Shown here: in pieces, positions 17,920 to 27,256 of the stretch
How positions within the stretch are numbered: position 1 is the stretch's first letter
Layout of the letters: each line of letters begins with the position of its first letter
Assembly: GCA_947500055.1 (NCBI GenBank)
Contig: CANMQO010000002.1
Coordinates: 310,001-374,000, forward strand
DNA: 64,000 nt
Direction: 5' to 3'
Source of the DNA: an uncultured Paracoccaceae bacterium
GTDB taxonomy: Bacteria > Pseudomonadota > Alphaproteobacteria > Rhodobacterales > Rhodobacteraceae
Notes under the pieces: generated by a model
Seen by the model: the letters and a program-made list of their open reading frames with translations, nothing else
Databases searched by the model: none
What the model was told of the DNA's origin: nothing
Translations under genes and position numbers: made by a program

Positions 17920-18836
17920 ACTTGCGGTCCCTTGTTACCCGACGCCTGGGCGTCCCGTCGTTCCAATTCCCGGTGCCGCTTAGACACCTGCCAACCGTCC
18001 TGCGCAAGGGCCGCCGCAAGCCGCTCAGTAACTGCGACGGAACGGTGTTGCCCTCCGGTACACCCAAAGCCGATGGACAAATGCGCCTTGCCTTCATCCT
18101 TATGGGCCGGCAACAGCAGATCACAGAGCGATTTGATCCGGTCAAAGAATGGCGCAAATCGTTCGTCCGCCGCGACATATGCCGCGACTGCAGGATCACG
18201 CCCATCCAGCGCACGCAGGTTTTCATCCCAATGCGGATTTCGCAGGAACCGGCAATCCATCACGATATCCATGCCCCGGGGCAGCCCCCGTTTGTAGGAA
18301 AAGGAATGGATGGTCACCCCCAGCCGTCGCCCCTCTCCGGTGGCGAACCAGCGGTCAATTTCGGCCCGCAGGTCGTGTGGCGACAGCCCGGTGGTATCAA
18401 TCAGCACATCTGCCCGGCTGCGGATCGGGACCAGCAAATCCCGTTCCTGGGCGATGCCTGCCATGGGCGGCCCTGCTGGTGCAAGCGGGTGCCGTCGCCG
18501 CGTTTCTGAGTAGCGTCGCACCAGTTCCTTTTCATCCGCATCCAGATAAAGGACCTGCGCCATATGGTCGGGATCAGCTGCAAGCCGGTCAATCGTTTCA
18601 ATAAGGGCGCTGGTCCCGAAATCCCTGTTGCGCACATCCACGCCCAGCGCCAATGGCCTGCTGGGCGGTGGGCCATCCAGAAGCCGGGGCAGCAGCGATA
18701 GCGGCAAGTTGTCGATGACCTCATACCCCAGATCCTCCAACGCATTGATCGCTGTGGATCGACCGGCGCCGGATGGCCCGGTAACCAATACAAGGGTTGG
18801 CGCTGTCTGCTCTTGCGGTTTGTCAGGTTGGCTCAT
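17916..18836 (-). CDS. rapZ: RapZ/YvcJ-family nucleotide-binding protein
   Basis: 306 residues. The Walker [21 protein letters not shown] is near the N-terminus and the C-terminal signature [20 protein letters not shown] is intact. In enterobacteria RapZ is an RNase E adapter that controls glucosamine-6-phosphate synthase mRNA turnover; in alphaproteobacteria the target is unknown and the fixed neighbours are HprK and EIIA. It overlaps both neighbours by four bases. Confidence 0.94.
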   Translation of the reverse strand: MSQPDKPQEQTAPTLVLVTGPSGAGRSTAINALEDLGYEVIDNLPLSLLPRLLDGPPPSRPLALGVDVRNRDFGTSALIETIDRLAADPDHMAQVLYLDADEKELVRRYSETRRRHPLAPAGPPMAGIAQERDLLVPIRSRADVLIDTTGLSPHDLRAEIDRWFATGEGRRLGVTIHSFSYKRGLPRGMDIVMDCRFLRNPHWDENLRALDGRDPAVAAYVAADERFAPFFDRIKSLCDLLLPAHKDEGKAHLSIGFGCTGGQHRSVAVTERLAAALAQDGWQVSKRHRELERRDAQASGNKGPQV

Positions 18837-19258
18837 CGGTCACTCCGCCCTGCTTTGAGATATTGCAGGATCGCTGGCCCGAAATGTGGCGCATCTATCC
18901 TGCGAATCAAGGGCAGATCGACATCACACAACGTCACGTTACGGCGCGCAGGCAGCCTGTCCTGCTCGGTCTCATTCAAATCCACAACCAGCCTGATGAT
19001 CGCCTCGTCAATCGTATCCGCATTCAGGATGCCGATCCCCCGCGCCTCGATCAGGCCCCGGATATTGTCCGGGCAACGTCCCACGACATCGTCACCGACC
19101 CTTTGCAATTTGACCCGATCATCGGCCAGCAGCGCACATCCCAGGCCCATCAGCGCAAGACCAAGTGCTGATTTGCCTTGCCCGGCGTCGCCACGGATCA
19201 GTACCGCGTTTCCGTTCCAGGCAACACAGGTGGCATGGACGGTTTGCGGATCAGCCAT
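18833..19258 (-). CDS. hprK: HPr kinase/phosphatase, short alphaproteobacterial form
   Basis: 141 residues from the ATG at 19256-19258. It holds only the C-terminal catalytic domain: Walker [30 protein letters not shown] (the catalytic Asp pair) and [12 protein letters not shown], the HprK signature. Firmicute HprK is about 310 residues. It would phosphorylate Ser46 of the HPr encoded three genes on. An upstream in-frame start lies inside the chvG reading frame and is less likely; chvG ends seven bases before this start. Confidence 0.92.
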   Translation of the reverse strand: MADPQTVHATCVAWNGNAVLIRGDAGQGKSALGLALMGLGCALLADDRVKLQRVGDDVVGRCPDNIRGLIEARGIGILNADTIDEAIIRLVVDLNETEQDRLPARRNVTLCDVDLPLIRRIDAPHFGPAILQYLKAGRSDR

Positions 19259-19265
19259 TGCGGGA

Positions 19266-21002
19266 TCAGACAGGCAGGCCGACAACGAAGCGTGCGCCAA
19301 GCGGGTCAGAGGACGCATCTGCATCGGTGGGCCGGATGTTCTCGGCCCAGATCACGCCGCCATGCGCCTCGATAATCTGTTTGGAGATCGCAAGGCCAAG
19401 CCCGGAATTGTTGCCAAACTGCCCTTCGGGTCGTTCCGAGTAGAAGCGTTGGAAAATCTTGCCAAGCGCTCCTTCGGGGATGCCCGGCCCGGTATCCTCG
19501 ACAACAACCAATACCCGGTTCTGACGTTTGCGCGCCCATATGCGAATGGCGTCCCCATCTTCGCAGAATGAAACCGCATTGGTGATCAGGTTCACAAACA
19601 CCTGCGCCAACCGCCCTTCGAGCCCCTGAACCATAATGGGATCGTCCGGCAGGTCCGCGATAAAGTCGATCCCGCGTTGTTCCGCATCCTTGCCAAGGAA
19701 ATCGATGATGTTGCCAAGCATGCTAAGCAGGTTGAAGGATTCTTCCTCTTCCTTGACCAGTTCACTATCCAGCCTTGACGCATTCGAAATGTCGCTGACC
19801 AGCCGGTCCAGCCGCTTGACGTCATGTTCGATCACCTCGAGCAGTTTTTCGCGTTGGTCATCCCGTTTGGCAACACGCATGGTGCCCACGGCAGACCGCA
19901 GCGATGCCAGCGGGTTCTTGATTTCATGGGCCACGTCAGCAGCAAACTGTTCATTCCCCTCAATCCGCTCATAAAGCGCGGAGACCATACCCCGCAGGGC
20001 GCCGGACAAGCGCCCGATTTCATCGGGGCGGGCTGTCAAATCGGGTATGCGCACCTTGACCGGCGACATACGCCGCGCGTTCTTTTCATGGCTGGTTTCG
20101 GCAGCGGCGGCCAGGTCTGCCAATGGGTTGGCGATGGTTGAGGCGAGCACAAGGCTCAGACCGATGCTGACCAAGACCCCAACAAGGAACAGCCGCAAAA
20201 CCTGCTCTCGCTCCTTGCGCACGAGGCTGTCCACTTCACCCGCCGCCGTGATCACGGCGATCATGCCAATCACTTCTTCGCCACGTTGGATAGGTGTTGT
20301 GACAATGAACGAGGTCACGCCACCAATCCTGGATGCCGTCAGTAATGTCCCGGTATCGATCGAGGATAATGCGTTGCGCTGCGCCACCTCGAACAGCTGC
20401 TGTTCTGCGGTCTTGAGGATCTCGGGAGGGCGGAAAAGCCCGACAAAGCCGCTCCAGATACCGCCGATTGAATCGGTGATGAATGTCCCGCCCGTCGAAT
20501 TGACAAGCTCGGCAATCTCGGCCGCGCCAAGACTACCAGTAGCAGTAGCCACAAGTGTCGCATCAGGGGCAAATACGGAAACTTCGACACCGCCACGCAG
20601 GTTTAGGGCAGCAAGCGTTTCGGCGGGGTTCACCCCATCCGCCGTCACCAGGTTTACCGGGGCAATTGCGGGTACCTGCGCCTCAAACACATCGGCGATC
20701 AACTGCGCCTCGTTCACCAGGCCTTTACCACGTTGAAGTGCCAGATTGTCGCGTGAGGGGTTCAGATACAGAACCCCGGAAATCAGCAGGATAAGCGCGA
20801 TCAGATTGAACGTGATAATCTTGCGGGCAATCGGGGAGCCATGCAGCGACAACAGACCCCGGCGCGGCTGGCTGCGCCCGGCATCTTCCGGATTGAGCCC
20901 GTCAGGTTCAAGCCAGTCATCGCCCAACAACAGGTCGGGTTCGCGCGCGGCCGCGCGTACGGAGTTCAGATCTCGTACGTCAAGCTTTGGCGCGGCCGTC
21001 AT
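19266..21002 (-). CDS. chvG: Sensor histidine kinase ChvG
   Basis: 578 residues. Membrane segments are at about 60-80 and 275-295, with a ChvG-type periplasmic sensing domain between them (FAPDATLVATATGSLG). HAMP, the H-box FAADVAHEIKNPLASLRSAV, N-box FVNLITNAVSF, G1 VEDTGPGIPEG and G2 NNSGLGLAISKQIIEAHGG follow. ChvG responds to acid or envelope state in rhizobia and agrobacteria. It is three bases downstream of chvI and is followed by hprK. Confidence 0.95.
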   Translation of the reverse strand: MTAAPKLDVRDLNSVRAAAREPDLLLGDDWLEPDGLNPEDAGRSQPRRGLLSLHGSPIARKIITFNLIALILLISGVLYLNPSRDNLALQRGKGLVNEAQLIADVFEAQVPAIAPVNLVTADGVNPAETLAALNLRGGVEVSVFAPDATLVATATGSLGAAEIAELVNSTGGTFITDSIGGIWSGFVGLFRPPEILKTAEQQLFEVAQRNALSSIDTGTLLTASRIGGVTSFIVTTPIQRGEEVIGMIAVITAAGEVDSLVRKEREQVLRLFLVGVLVSIGLSLVLASTIANPLADLAAAAETSHEKNARRMSPVKVRIPDLTARPDEIGRLSGALRGMVSALYERIEGNEQFAADVAHEIKNPLASLRSAVGTMRVAKRDDQREKLLEVIEHDVKRLDRLVSDISNASRLDSELVKEEEESFNLLSMLGNIIDFLGKDAEQRGIDFIADLPDDPIMVQGLEGRLAQVFVNLITNAVSFCEDGDAIRIWARKRQNRVLVVVEDTGPGIPEGALGKIFQRFYSERPEGQFGNNSGLGLAISKQIIEAHGGVIWAENIRPTDADASSDPLGARFVVGLPV

Positions 21003-21005
21003 GCC

Positions 21006-21707
21006 TTACTCTTCGTTGTAGCGGTACCCGATGCCATAGAGGGTCTCAATCGCAGAAAACTCGTCATCCGTGTTACGCATCTTCTTGCGAAGGCGCTTGA
21101 TGTGACTGTCAATCGTCCGGTCATCAACATAGACCTGATCATCATAAGCCACATCCATCAACTGATCACGACTTTTCACAAAGCCCGGACGCTGTGCCAG
21201 CGCCTGGAGCAACAAGAATTCCGTAACAGTCAGCGAAACGTCCTGACCTTTCCATTTCACTGCGTGGCGCAGCGGGTCCATGACCAACTCGCCCCGCACC
21301 ATGACCTTGGTTTCCTCGGTCTCTTCAATCTCTTCGCCAGCAATGGCATCCTGACGACGCAGCAGCGCACGAATGCGCTCTACCAAAAGCCTCTGTGAGA
21401 AGGGTTTTTTGACATAGTCATCAGCCCCCATCCGCAGGCCAAGCACCTCGTCGATCTCATCATCCTTGGAGGTCAGAAAAATCACCGGCATTGATGTTTT
21501 CTGACGCAGCCGTTGCAACAGATCCATGCCATCCATACGGGGCATCTTGATATCCAGCACAGCCAGTTCCGGCATCCGTTTGTTGAATGCCTCCAGTGCC
21601 GCCTGACCATCGTTATAGGTTTCCACCTCAAAGCCTTCGGCCTCAAGCGTCATGGAAACCGAAGTCAGGATGTTCCGGTCATCATCAACCAACGCAATTC
21701 TGGACAT
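21006..21707 (-). CDS. chvI: Response regulator ChvI
   Basis: 233 residues. The phosphoacceptor is Asp52 in [12 protein letters not shown], the switch Thr-Ser and Lys are in FLTSKDDE, and the C-terminal OmpR-type winged helix ends with [18 protein letters not shown] and [13 protein letters not shown]. With ChvG it controls envelope and succinoglycan-type genes in rhizobia. It is divergent from pckA across about 300 bases. Confidence 0.96.
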   Translation of the reverse strand: MSRIALVDDDRNILTSVSMTLEAEGFEVETYNDGQAALEAFNKRMPELAVLDIKMPRMDGMDLLQRLRQKTSMPVIFLTSKDDEIDEVLGLRMGADDYVKKPFSQRLLVERIRALLRRQDAIAGEEIEETEETKVMVRGELVMDPLRHAVKWKGQDVSLTVTEFLLLQALAQRPGFVKSRDQLMDVAYDDQVYVDDRTIDSHIKRLRKKMRNTDDEFSAIETLYGIGYRYNEE

Positions 21708-21877
21708 GGGATTGTTCCCCTACATAAATCTGAATTTATTGCTCTGCTACATCAACTAATCTTCTTTTTATCAAGACGAATCAATCCCTAAGTCCCCTTC
21801 GGCTCCAATACCGCCCTGATTGCTTCTATTTTGCCAATTTCGTCGTCCGCTCATCCCTGCACGTCGGTGGCCCTTGT

Positions 21878-21912
21878 TTTGGTTGCGCTAACACACATTT
21901 GGTTGCGCTAAC
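21878..21912 (+). promoter_or_regulatory. Two tandem 15-base repeats, 20 bases apart, upstream of pckA
   Basis: TTTGGTTGCGCTAAC occurs at 21878-21892 and again at 21898-21912, so the period is exactly 20 bases (two helical turns). Within each copy GGTTGCGCTAAC matches a LacI-family half-palindrome (GTTAGCGCTAAC) at 10 of 12 positions. The second copy ends 91 bases upstream of the pckA ATG. Confidence 0.65.
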
Positions 21913-22003
21913 TGTGGCAAAGCGCACTATCGGCGGTCAAAAACATGATGTTAATGAGGGGGTGCAGCTGGCGTGGCCAGCCGATTATTTAAGGAGTGAA
22001 CCC

Positions 22004-23602
22004 ATGGACCACGGCACGGTCAACCCGACGATGAAACTTGAGGATCAAGGCATCACAGGGCTGGGTTATGTTTATTACAATCGCACAGAACGGGAATTGC
22101 AGGACGCTGCCGTTGCCGATGGCGAAGGCGTGACCGGCAAAGGCGGGACATTTCTGGTCACCACCGGCAAACATACCGGCCGTTCGCCCAAGGACAAATT
22201 TGTCGTCCGCACCCCAGCCGTTGAAGACACGATCTGGTGGGAAAACAACCCGCCGATGGAACCTACGAAGTTTGACGCGCTCTATGCCGATATGCTGGCC
22301 CACATGAGGGGCGGTACCTATAACGTGCAGGACCTTTTTGGTGGCGCTGATCCCGCACACCGTCTGGATGTTCGTGTTGTGACCGAATTGGCATGGCATG
22401 GTCTCTTTATCCGGCACCTGCTGCGCCGTCCTGATCGGTCGGAATTGGAAAGCTTCACCCCGGATTTCACCATCATCAACTGCCCCACATTCAAGGCGGA
22501 CCCTGAAAAGCACGGGTGCCGGTCCGAAACCGTCATCGCCCTGAACTTCGACAAAAAGCTGATCCTGATCGGTGGCACCGAATACGCGGGCGAGAACAAG
22601 AAATCCGTCTTTACCCTGCTGAACTACCTGCTGCCCGAAAAAGGCATCATGCCGATGCATTGCTCTGCCAACCACGCGCCCGGTAATCCGGTGGATACGG
22701 CTGTGTTCTTTGGCCTATCCGGCACCGGTAAGACAACCCTATCCGCCGACCCGACCCGCGTGTTGATCGGCGATGACGAACATGGTTGGTCTGATCGGGG
22801 CACCTTCAACTTCGAAGGGGGTTGTTATGCCAAGACCATCGGTCTGGACCCGGAGGCAGAGCCGGAAATCTACGCCACATGTTCGATGCCGCACACTGTC
22901 ATCGAAAACATGGTCTATGACAAAGAAACCATGGAACTGGATTTCGAGGATGACAGCCTGACCGCCAATATGCGCTGCGCCTATCCGCTGAACTACATCT
23001 CGAACGCGTCCGACACCGCGCTTGGCGGCCATCCGAAGAATATCATCATGCTAACCTGTGATGCCTTTGGCGTCCTGCCCCCCATTGCGCGACTGACGCC
23101 CGCACAGGCGATGTATCATTTCCTGTCCGGCTTCACTTCCAAGGTGGCCGGGACAGAGCGTGGCGTGACCGAACCGGAACCCACATTCAGCACATGTTTC
23201 GGCGCGCCCTTTATGCCCCGGCGTCCAGAGGCCTATGGCAATCTGCTGCGCAGCAAGATCGCAAGCCACGGCGCAACCTGCTGGCTGGTCAATACCGGCT
23301 GGACCGGTGGCGCCTATGGCACCGGATCGCGGATGCCGATCAAGGCAACCCGCGCTTTGCTGAGCGCGGCCCTCGATGGCACGTTGATCGAAAGCACGTT
23401 CCGCAAGGACCCGCATTTCGGATTTGAAGTGCCAATTTCTGTGGACGGCGTCGATGATGCCCTGCTTGACCCCCGTGCCACCTGGGCGGATCAGGCCGGC
23501 TACGACGCACAAGCCAAAAAACTGGTCACGATGTTCAGCGATAACTTTGAAAAATACGTGCCTTTCATTGATGACGATGTGAAGGCTGCAGCTATCGGCT
23601 GA
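22004..23602 (+). CDS. pckA: Phosphoenolpyruvate carboxykinase (ATP)
   Basis: 532 residues. [20 protein letters not shown] holds the kinase P-loop, [20 protein letters not shown] the metal-binding acidic residues, and [15 protein letters not shown] the N-terminal oxaloacetate-binding Arg. It makes PEP and CO2 from oxaloacetate and ATP, the entry to gluconeogenesis. The ATG at 22004 is chosen over an upstream start because AAGGAG lies at 21991-21996. It is divergent from chvI, the classic alphaproteobacterial arrangement. Confidence 0.98.
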   Translation: MDHGTVNPTMKLEDQGITGLGYVYYNRTERELQDAAVADGEGVTGKGGTFLVTTGKHTGRSPKDKFVVRTPAVEDTIWWENNPPMEPTKFDALYADMLAHMRGGTYNVQDLFGGADPAHRLDVRVVTELAWHGLFIRHLLRRPDRSELESFTPDFTIINCPTFKADPEKHGCRSETVIALNFDKKLILIGGTEYAGENKKSVFTLLNYLLPEKGIMPMHCSANHAPGNPVDTAVFFGLSGTGKTTLSADPTRVLIGDDEHGWSDRGTFNFEGGCYAKTIGLDPEAEPEIYATCSMPHTVIENMVYDKETMELDFEDDSLTANMRCAYPLNYISNASDTALGGHPKNIIMLTCDAFGVLPPIARLTPAQAMYHFLSGFTSKVAGTERGVTEPEPTFSTCFGAPFMPRRPEAYGNLLRSKIASHGATCWLVNTGWTGGAYGTGSRMPIKATRALLSAALDGTLIESTFRKDPHFGFEVPISVDGVDDALLDPRATWADQAGYDAQAKKLVTMFSDNFEKYVPFIDDDVKAAAIG

Positions 23603-23626
23603 ACCAATGCCCTTTGAAGGCGACAG

Positions 23627-23663
23627 ACGCCGCGCGGACAACAATCGTCCGCGCGGCGTTTTT
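23627..23663 (+). terminator. Rho-independent terminator of pckA
   Basis: ACGCCGCGCGGAC pairs perfectly with GTCCGCGCGGCGT across a seven-base loop and runs into TTTTT. It lies 25 bases past the pckA stop. Confidence 0.95.
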
Positions 23664-23780
23664 GTTGGATATGGAAGGGTGCGCTGTTTGACTGACTGTA
23701 GCAGGGTGCAAACCTGGCCACTCCCTCACCGGCAACCTTGCGCGAAATGCCGCTGCCGGGGCGTTTACGTCTTGCCGTTT

Positions 23781-23798
23781 GTTATATTATAAAATAAC
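23781..23798 (+). promoter_or_regulatory. Probable Zur box
   Basis: GTTATATTATAAAATAAC is an 18-base inverted repeat with eight of nine positions paired. It resembles the GTTATAnnATAAC-type Zur sites of proteobacteria. It lies 27 bases before the zur ATG, so it probably mediates zinc-dependent autorepression and control of the zrg operon. Confidence 0.75.
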
Positions 23799-23824
23799 CA
23801 ATCCTCACCAATGGAGTTTGGTCG

Positions 23825-24211
23825 ATGAGAAAAACTGCAGCAACCCGGCAGACAGATGTTTTGAGCGTGTTGAGCGCCTGCGACAAACCGATGACTGCCT
23901 ACCAAATCCTCGAACAGCTTCAGATGGTTGAGCCGAATATCGCCCCGCCAACCGTGTATCGCACACTTTCGGCTTTGACCGATCAGGGTCGCGCGCATCG
24001 GTTGGAATCGATCAAGGCCTTCGTGCCCTGCCGTTGCAACCATGTCGAAAGTGTGCCGGTCCTCGCCATATGTGAAGATTGCGGATCGGTTGAAGAACAT
24101 GACGGCAGTGATCTTTTGCCGAAACTCACGGCGCTGACGGATCGAAACGCCTTTCGGGCGGACCGACATATCGTTGAAATCCATGGGCAATGCGGAACCT
24201 GCGCTGCCTGA
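23825..24211 (+). CDS. zur: Zinc uptake regulator Zur (Fur family)
   Basis: 128 residues. The winged helix (APPTVYRTLSALTDQGRAHR) and the dimerisation domain carry Fur-type zinc ligands: CRCNH at about residue 69, CEDCGSVEEH at about 85, and a C-terminal CGTC. The upstream AT-rich palindrome and the downstream zinc-uptake-type genes point to Zur rather than Fur or PerR. It is the first gene of the unit; zrgA begins 30 bases after its stop. Confidence 0.85.
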   Translation: MRKTAATRQTDVLSVLSACDKPMTAYQILEQLQMVEPNIAPPTVYRTLSALTDQGRAHRLESIKAFVPCRCNHVESVPVLAICEDCGSVEEHDGSDLLPKLTALTDRNAFRADRHIVEIHGQCGTCAA

Positions 24212-24241
24212 ATCTCCCCTTCCAACCATCACGGATTCTCC

Positions 24242-24784
24242 ATGAAACACGCACTGTCCCTTATTGCTCTTGTCGCGGCCATGCCTGCATTCGCCGAAGA
24301 TACGCGCCAGCTTGACGCCCATGAACACGGCGTTGGCGCGCTGAATATCGCCATTGAGGGCACGACAGTGGCCATGGAGTTTCATGCACCTGGCGCCGAT
24401 ATCGTCGGTTTTGAATATGCCGCAGAAAGCGATGCCGATCTTGCCGCAATTGAGGCTGCGGTTGCAACGCTGGCTGCGCCGCTTGACCTGTTCGCTCTGC
24501 CGGATGCCGCAGCCTGCACGGTGACCACGGCACAGGCCGAGTTGGAAAGCGAAGAGGATCACGATGAGGACGACGCAGAACATGCCGAAGAAGCAGGTCA
24601 CACCGAATTCCATGCCGCCTATATGCTGACCTGCGACAACCCGGAGGCGCTGACCACGATCAGTTTCCCCTATTTTGAATCCTTCCCCAATGCGCAGGAA
24701 GTCGAGGTGCAGATCATCACGGCATCAGGCGCGCAGGCATTCGAAGTGGAACGTGACGCCCCCGTCTTGAATATGGGGCGCTGA
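24242..24784 (+). CDS. zrgA: ZrgA/DUF2796 zinc-binding exported protein
   Basis: 180 residues. The signal peptide is MKHALSLIALVAAMPAFA. The DUF2796 domain begins DTRQLDAHEHGVGALNIAIE, the family hallmark, and a His/Asp/Glu-rich loop (EEDHDEDDAEHAEEAGHTEF) is inserted at about residues 100-120. ZrgA in Vibrio is a Zur-repressed zinc-binding component of a zinc uptake system. It sits directly behind zur and six bases before the ABC ATPase gene. Confidence 0.88.
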   Translation: MKHALSLIALVAAMPAFAEDTRQLDAHEHGVGALNIAIEGTTVAMEFHAPGADIVGFEYAAESDADLAAIEAAVATLAAPLDLFALPDAAACTVTTAQAELESEEDHDEDDAEHAEEAGHTEFHAAYMLTCDNPEALTTISFPYFESFPNAQEVEVQIITASGAQAFEVERDAPVLNMGR

Positions 24785-24790
24785 ACCCAC

Positions 24791-25486
24791 GTGACCGATA
24801 CCATTCTTGAACTGTCTGATGTTGGCTATCGATGGTCGGGGCGGGCGGCGTTTTCGCTGACCGTTCCTGACTTATCTGTTCAAAGAGGTGAATCGGTTCT
24901 ACTGCTTGGGGAAAGCGGTTCTGGGAAATCGACGCTGTTGTCGCTGATCTGTGGCACGATTCTGCAGGACCGGGGTACTGTACGTATCGCAGGCACCGAG
25001 GTTTCGAAATTATCAGGTGGTGCGCGTGACAGGTTCCGGGCGGAACAGATCGGCGTTATCTTTCAGCAGTTCAATCTACTCCCCTTTGGATCGGTCACGG
25101 ATAACATCCTGCTGCCGCTGCGTTTTGCACCGCAACGTCGCAAGCGTGCCGGGGACGGGGCAGCGGAGGCTGCAACACTCTGCGCCGCACTTGGCCTGCC
25201 GAAAGACATCATTCAGGCGAAGGCCACCACCTTGAGCGTTGGGCAACAGCAACGTGTTGCCGTCGCCCGCGCGCTTATCGGTCAGCCGCCCCTGATCATC
25301 GCGGATGAACCCACATCGGCCCTTGATGCGGACAGCCAGACAGCCTTTCTGGACCTTTTATTTGCGCAGACTGCCAAACATCAAACCGCGCTTTTGATGG
25401 TCAGCCATGATCCACGTCTGGGCGACCGGTTTGACCGGGTCATCCGCATGGAGGACATCGCAGTGATTGAACGGGCAGCCGCATGA
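24791..25486 (+). CDS. ABC transporter ATP-binding protein of the Zrg-type zinc system
   Basis: 231 residues, LolD/MacB-like. Walker A is LLGESGSGKST, the Q-loop FQQFNLL, the signature LSVGQQQRVAVARAL (LSVGQ in place of LSGGQ), Walker B LIIADEPTSALD and the switch SHD. The start is GTG at 24791. The partner is the FtsX-type permease that follows with a four-base overlap. By position it is the ATPase of a ZrgABCDE-like zinc system. Confidence 0.87.
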   Translation: MTDTILELSDVGYRWSGRAAFSLTVPDLSVQRGESVLLLGESGSGKSTLLSLICGTILQDRGTVRIAGTEVSKLSGGARDRFRAEQIGVIFQQFNLLPFGSVTDNILLPLRFAPQRRKRAGDGAAEAATLCAALGLPKDIIQAKATTLSVGQQQRVAVARALIGQPPLIIADEPTSALDADSQTAFLDLLFAQTAKHQTALLMVSHDPRLGDRFDRVIRMEDIAVIERAAA

Positions 25487-26733
25487 TTTTCCGGCTCGCC
25501 ATTGCCTCGCTTTTTGCCCGGACTCTAACCGTGAGCATGACTGTCCTTGCGATTGCACTGTCGGTCGCCCTGTTTCTGGGCGTGGAAAAGGTGCGGACCG
25601 GGGCCAAGGCCAGCTTTGCCGATACGATTTCCGGCACCGATCTGATTGTGGGGGCGCGTTCCGGATCGGTGCAACTGTTGCTCTATTCGGTTTTCCGCAT
25701 CGGCAACGCCACCAACAACGTCACCTGGGAAAGTTATCAGGACATTGCCGCTCGTCCTGATGTGGAGTGGATTGTCCCGATTTCATTGGGCGACAGCCAT
25801 CGCCAGTTCCGTGTGATGGGCACAACCCCAGCCTTTTTCGCACATTACAAATATCGGCAGGGCCGAGCGCTGGCGGTCGCGGATGGGGTCATCATGGATG
25901 ACCTGTTTGATACCGTGATCGGGGCCGATGTTGCCGCAACACTAGGCTACAGCGTGGATGACCCCATTGTCGTCGCCCATGGGCTGGCATCATTTACTGA
26001 ACACAAGGATCAGCCGTTCCGCGTATCGGGCATTCTGGAGAAGACGGGCACACCTGTAGATCGCACCGTCATCGTCAGCCTCGAAGCGATTGAGGCGATC
26101 CATGTTGACTGGCAAAGTGGCGCGCAAATCCCCGGCCAATCCACGCCAGTTGATGTGATCCGGCAGATGGATCTCACCCCAAAGGCCGTCACCGCCGCCC
26201 TTGTTGGGGTGGAAAGCCCGTTGCAGACTTTTGCCTTGCAACGCGCAATCAATGAATACCGGCAAGAGCCTTTGCTGGCCATCTTACCCGGTGTCGCCTT
26301 GCAAGAGCTTTGGGGGATTGTCGGGATTGCGGAAACAGCGCTGCTGGCAGTGTCTGCCATGGTGGTTGTGACCGCGCTAATCGGAATGATGGCCACGATC
26401 TTTTCCAGCCTCAACGAACGCCGCCGCGAAATGGCAATCTTTCGGGCCATGGGTGCGCGACCCGCCACCATTCTTGGCATGCTCGTCCTTGAGGCGATGG
26501 TGATGGCGGCAGTTGGCGCCTTGTTTGGCCTGCTGTTCCTCTATCTGGGTCTGATCATCGCCCAGCCGATCCTCGACAGCGCATTTGGCCTGTGGCTTCC
26601 CATTGACGCGCCGACATTACGGGAATTCTGGGTTATCCTTGCCGTGATCTGTGCTGGCGCAATCGTGAGCCTTGTTCCCGCATTGCGGGCTTACAGAATG
26701 TCGGTTGCCGATGGTATGATGGTGAAAACGTGA
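25483..26733 (+). CDS. FtsX/MacB-type ABC permease of the Zrg-type zinc system
   Basis: 416 residues. One N-terminal membrane helix (about 10-30) is followed by a large periplasmic MacB-like domain and three C-terminal helices, including the FtsX-type sequence FSSLNERRREMAIFRAMGAR. This class does mechanotransmission or extraction rather than classic import, so its part in zinc handling is not settled. It is translationally coupled to the ATPase gene. Confidence 0.86.
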   Translation: MIFRLAIASLFARTLTVSMTVLAIALSVALFLGVEKVRTGAKASFADTISGTDLIVGARSGSVQLLLYSVFRIGNATNNVTWESYQDIAARPDVEWIVPISLGDSHRQFRVMGTTPAFFAHYKYRQGRALAVADGVIMDDLFDTVIGADVAATLGYSVDDPIVVAHGLASFTEHKDQPFRVSGILEKTGTPVDRTVIVSLEAIEAIHVDWQSGAQIPGQSTPVDVIRQMDLTPKAVTAALVGVESPLQTFALQRAINEYRQEPLLAILPGVALQELWGIVGIAETALLAVSAMVVVTALIGMMATIFSSLNERRREMAIFRAMGARPATILGMLVLEAMVMAAVGALFGLLFLYLGLIIAQPILDSAFGLWLPIDAPTLREFWVILAVICAGAIVSLVPALRAYRMSVADGMMVKT

Positions 26734-26755
26734 TGCAGAGATTGAGGTATCTCAA

Positions 26756-27256
26756 ATGATGAATCGCAGAACCACATTGATGCTTTTGTCGGCCACGGTT
26801 GCGGCACCGAAGGCCGTATTTGCCGCAACGGCACGGGAAATCGAATGGGATGACCTGATCCCGCCGGGCGTGCCCTATTCAGAGATCATCGGCGAAGGGG
26901 AAATCGATCTGGTCAATGATCAGTGGAACCCGATCTACGACGCCAATGGGATCAAGCTGAATGAAGAGCTGAACGGCGCCTATATCCGGATGCCGGGCTT
27001 TATCATCCCCTTTGACGTCAGCGCGGAAGGCGTCACGAATTTCATGCTTGTGCCTTATGTCGGGGCTTGCATCCATACGCCACCGCCGCCAGCCAACCAA
27101 TTGGTCATGGTGAACGCGGCCGAGCCTTGGCCCGGTGATCAGCTTTGGGATCCGGTCTGGGTTACCGGCGTGATGCGTACGCAGCTTCAGTCAACTGACC
27201 TTGGCCAGACGGGCTACTCCATCACGGCTGACCAGATGGAGGTCTATGTATGGTGA
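26756..27256 (+). CDS. DUF3299 exported protein, first copy
   Basis: 166 residues. The Tat-like leader MMNRRTTLMLLSATVAAPKAVF is followed by the DUF3299 core: IRMPGFIIPFD (about 80-90), LVPYVGACIHTPPPPANQ (about 100-117) and a C-terminal YSITADQMEVY. The conserved Cys-x-His-Thr-Pro-Pro suggests a metal or redox site. DUF3299 proteins accompany the Zrg zinc uptake genes in Vibrio. It overlaps the next gene by seven bases. Confidence 0.82.
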   Translation: MMNRRTTLMLLSATVAAPKAVFAATAREIEWDDLIPPGVPYSEIIGEGEIDLVNDQWNPIYDANGIKLNEELNGAYIRMPGFIIPFDVSAEGVTNFMLVPYVGACIHTPPPPANQLVMVNAAEPWPGDQLWDPVWVTGVMRTQLQSTDLGQTGYSITADQMEVYVW

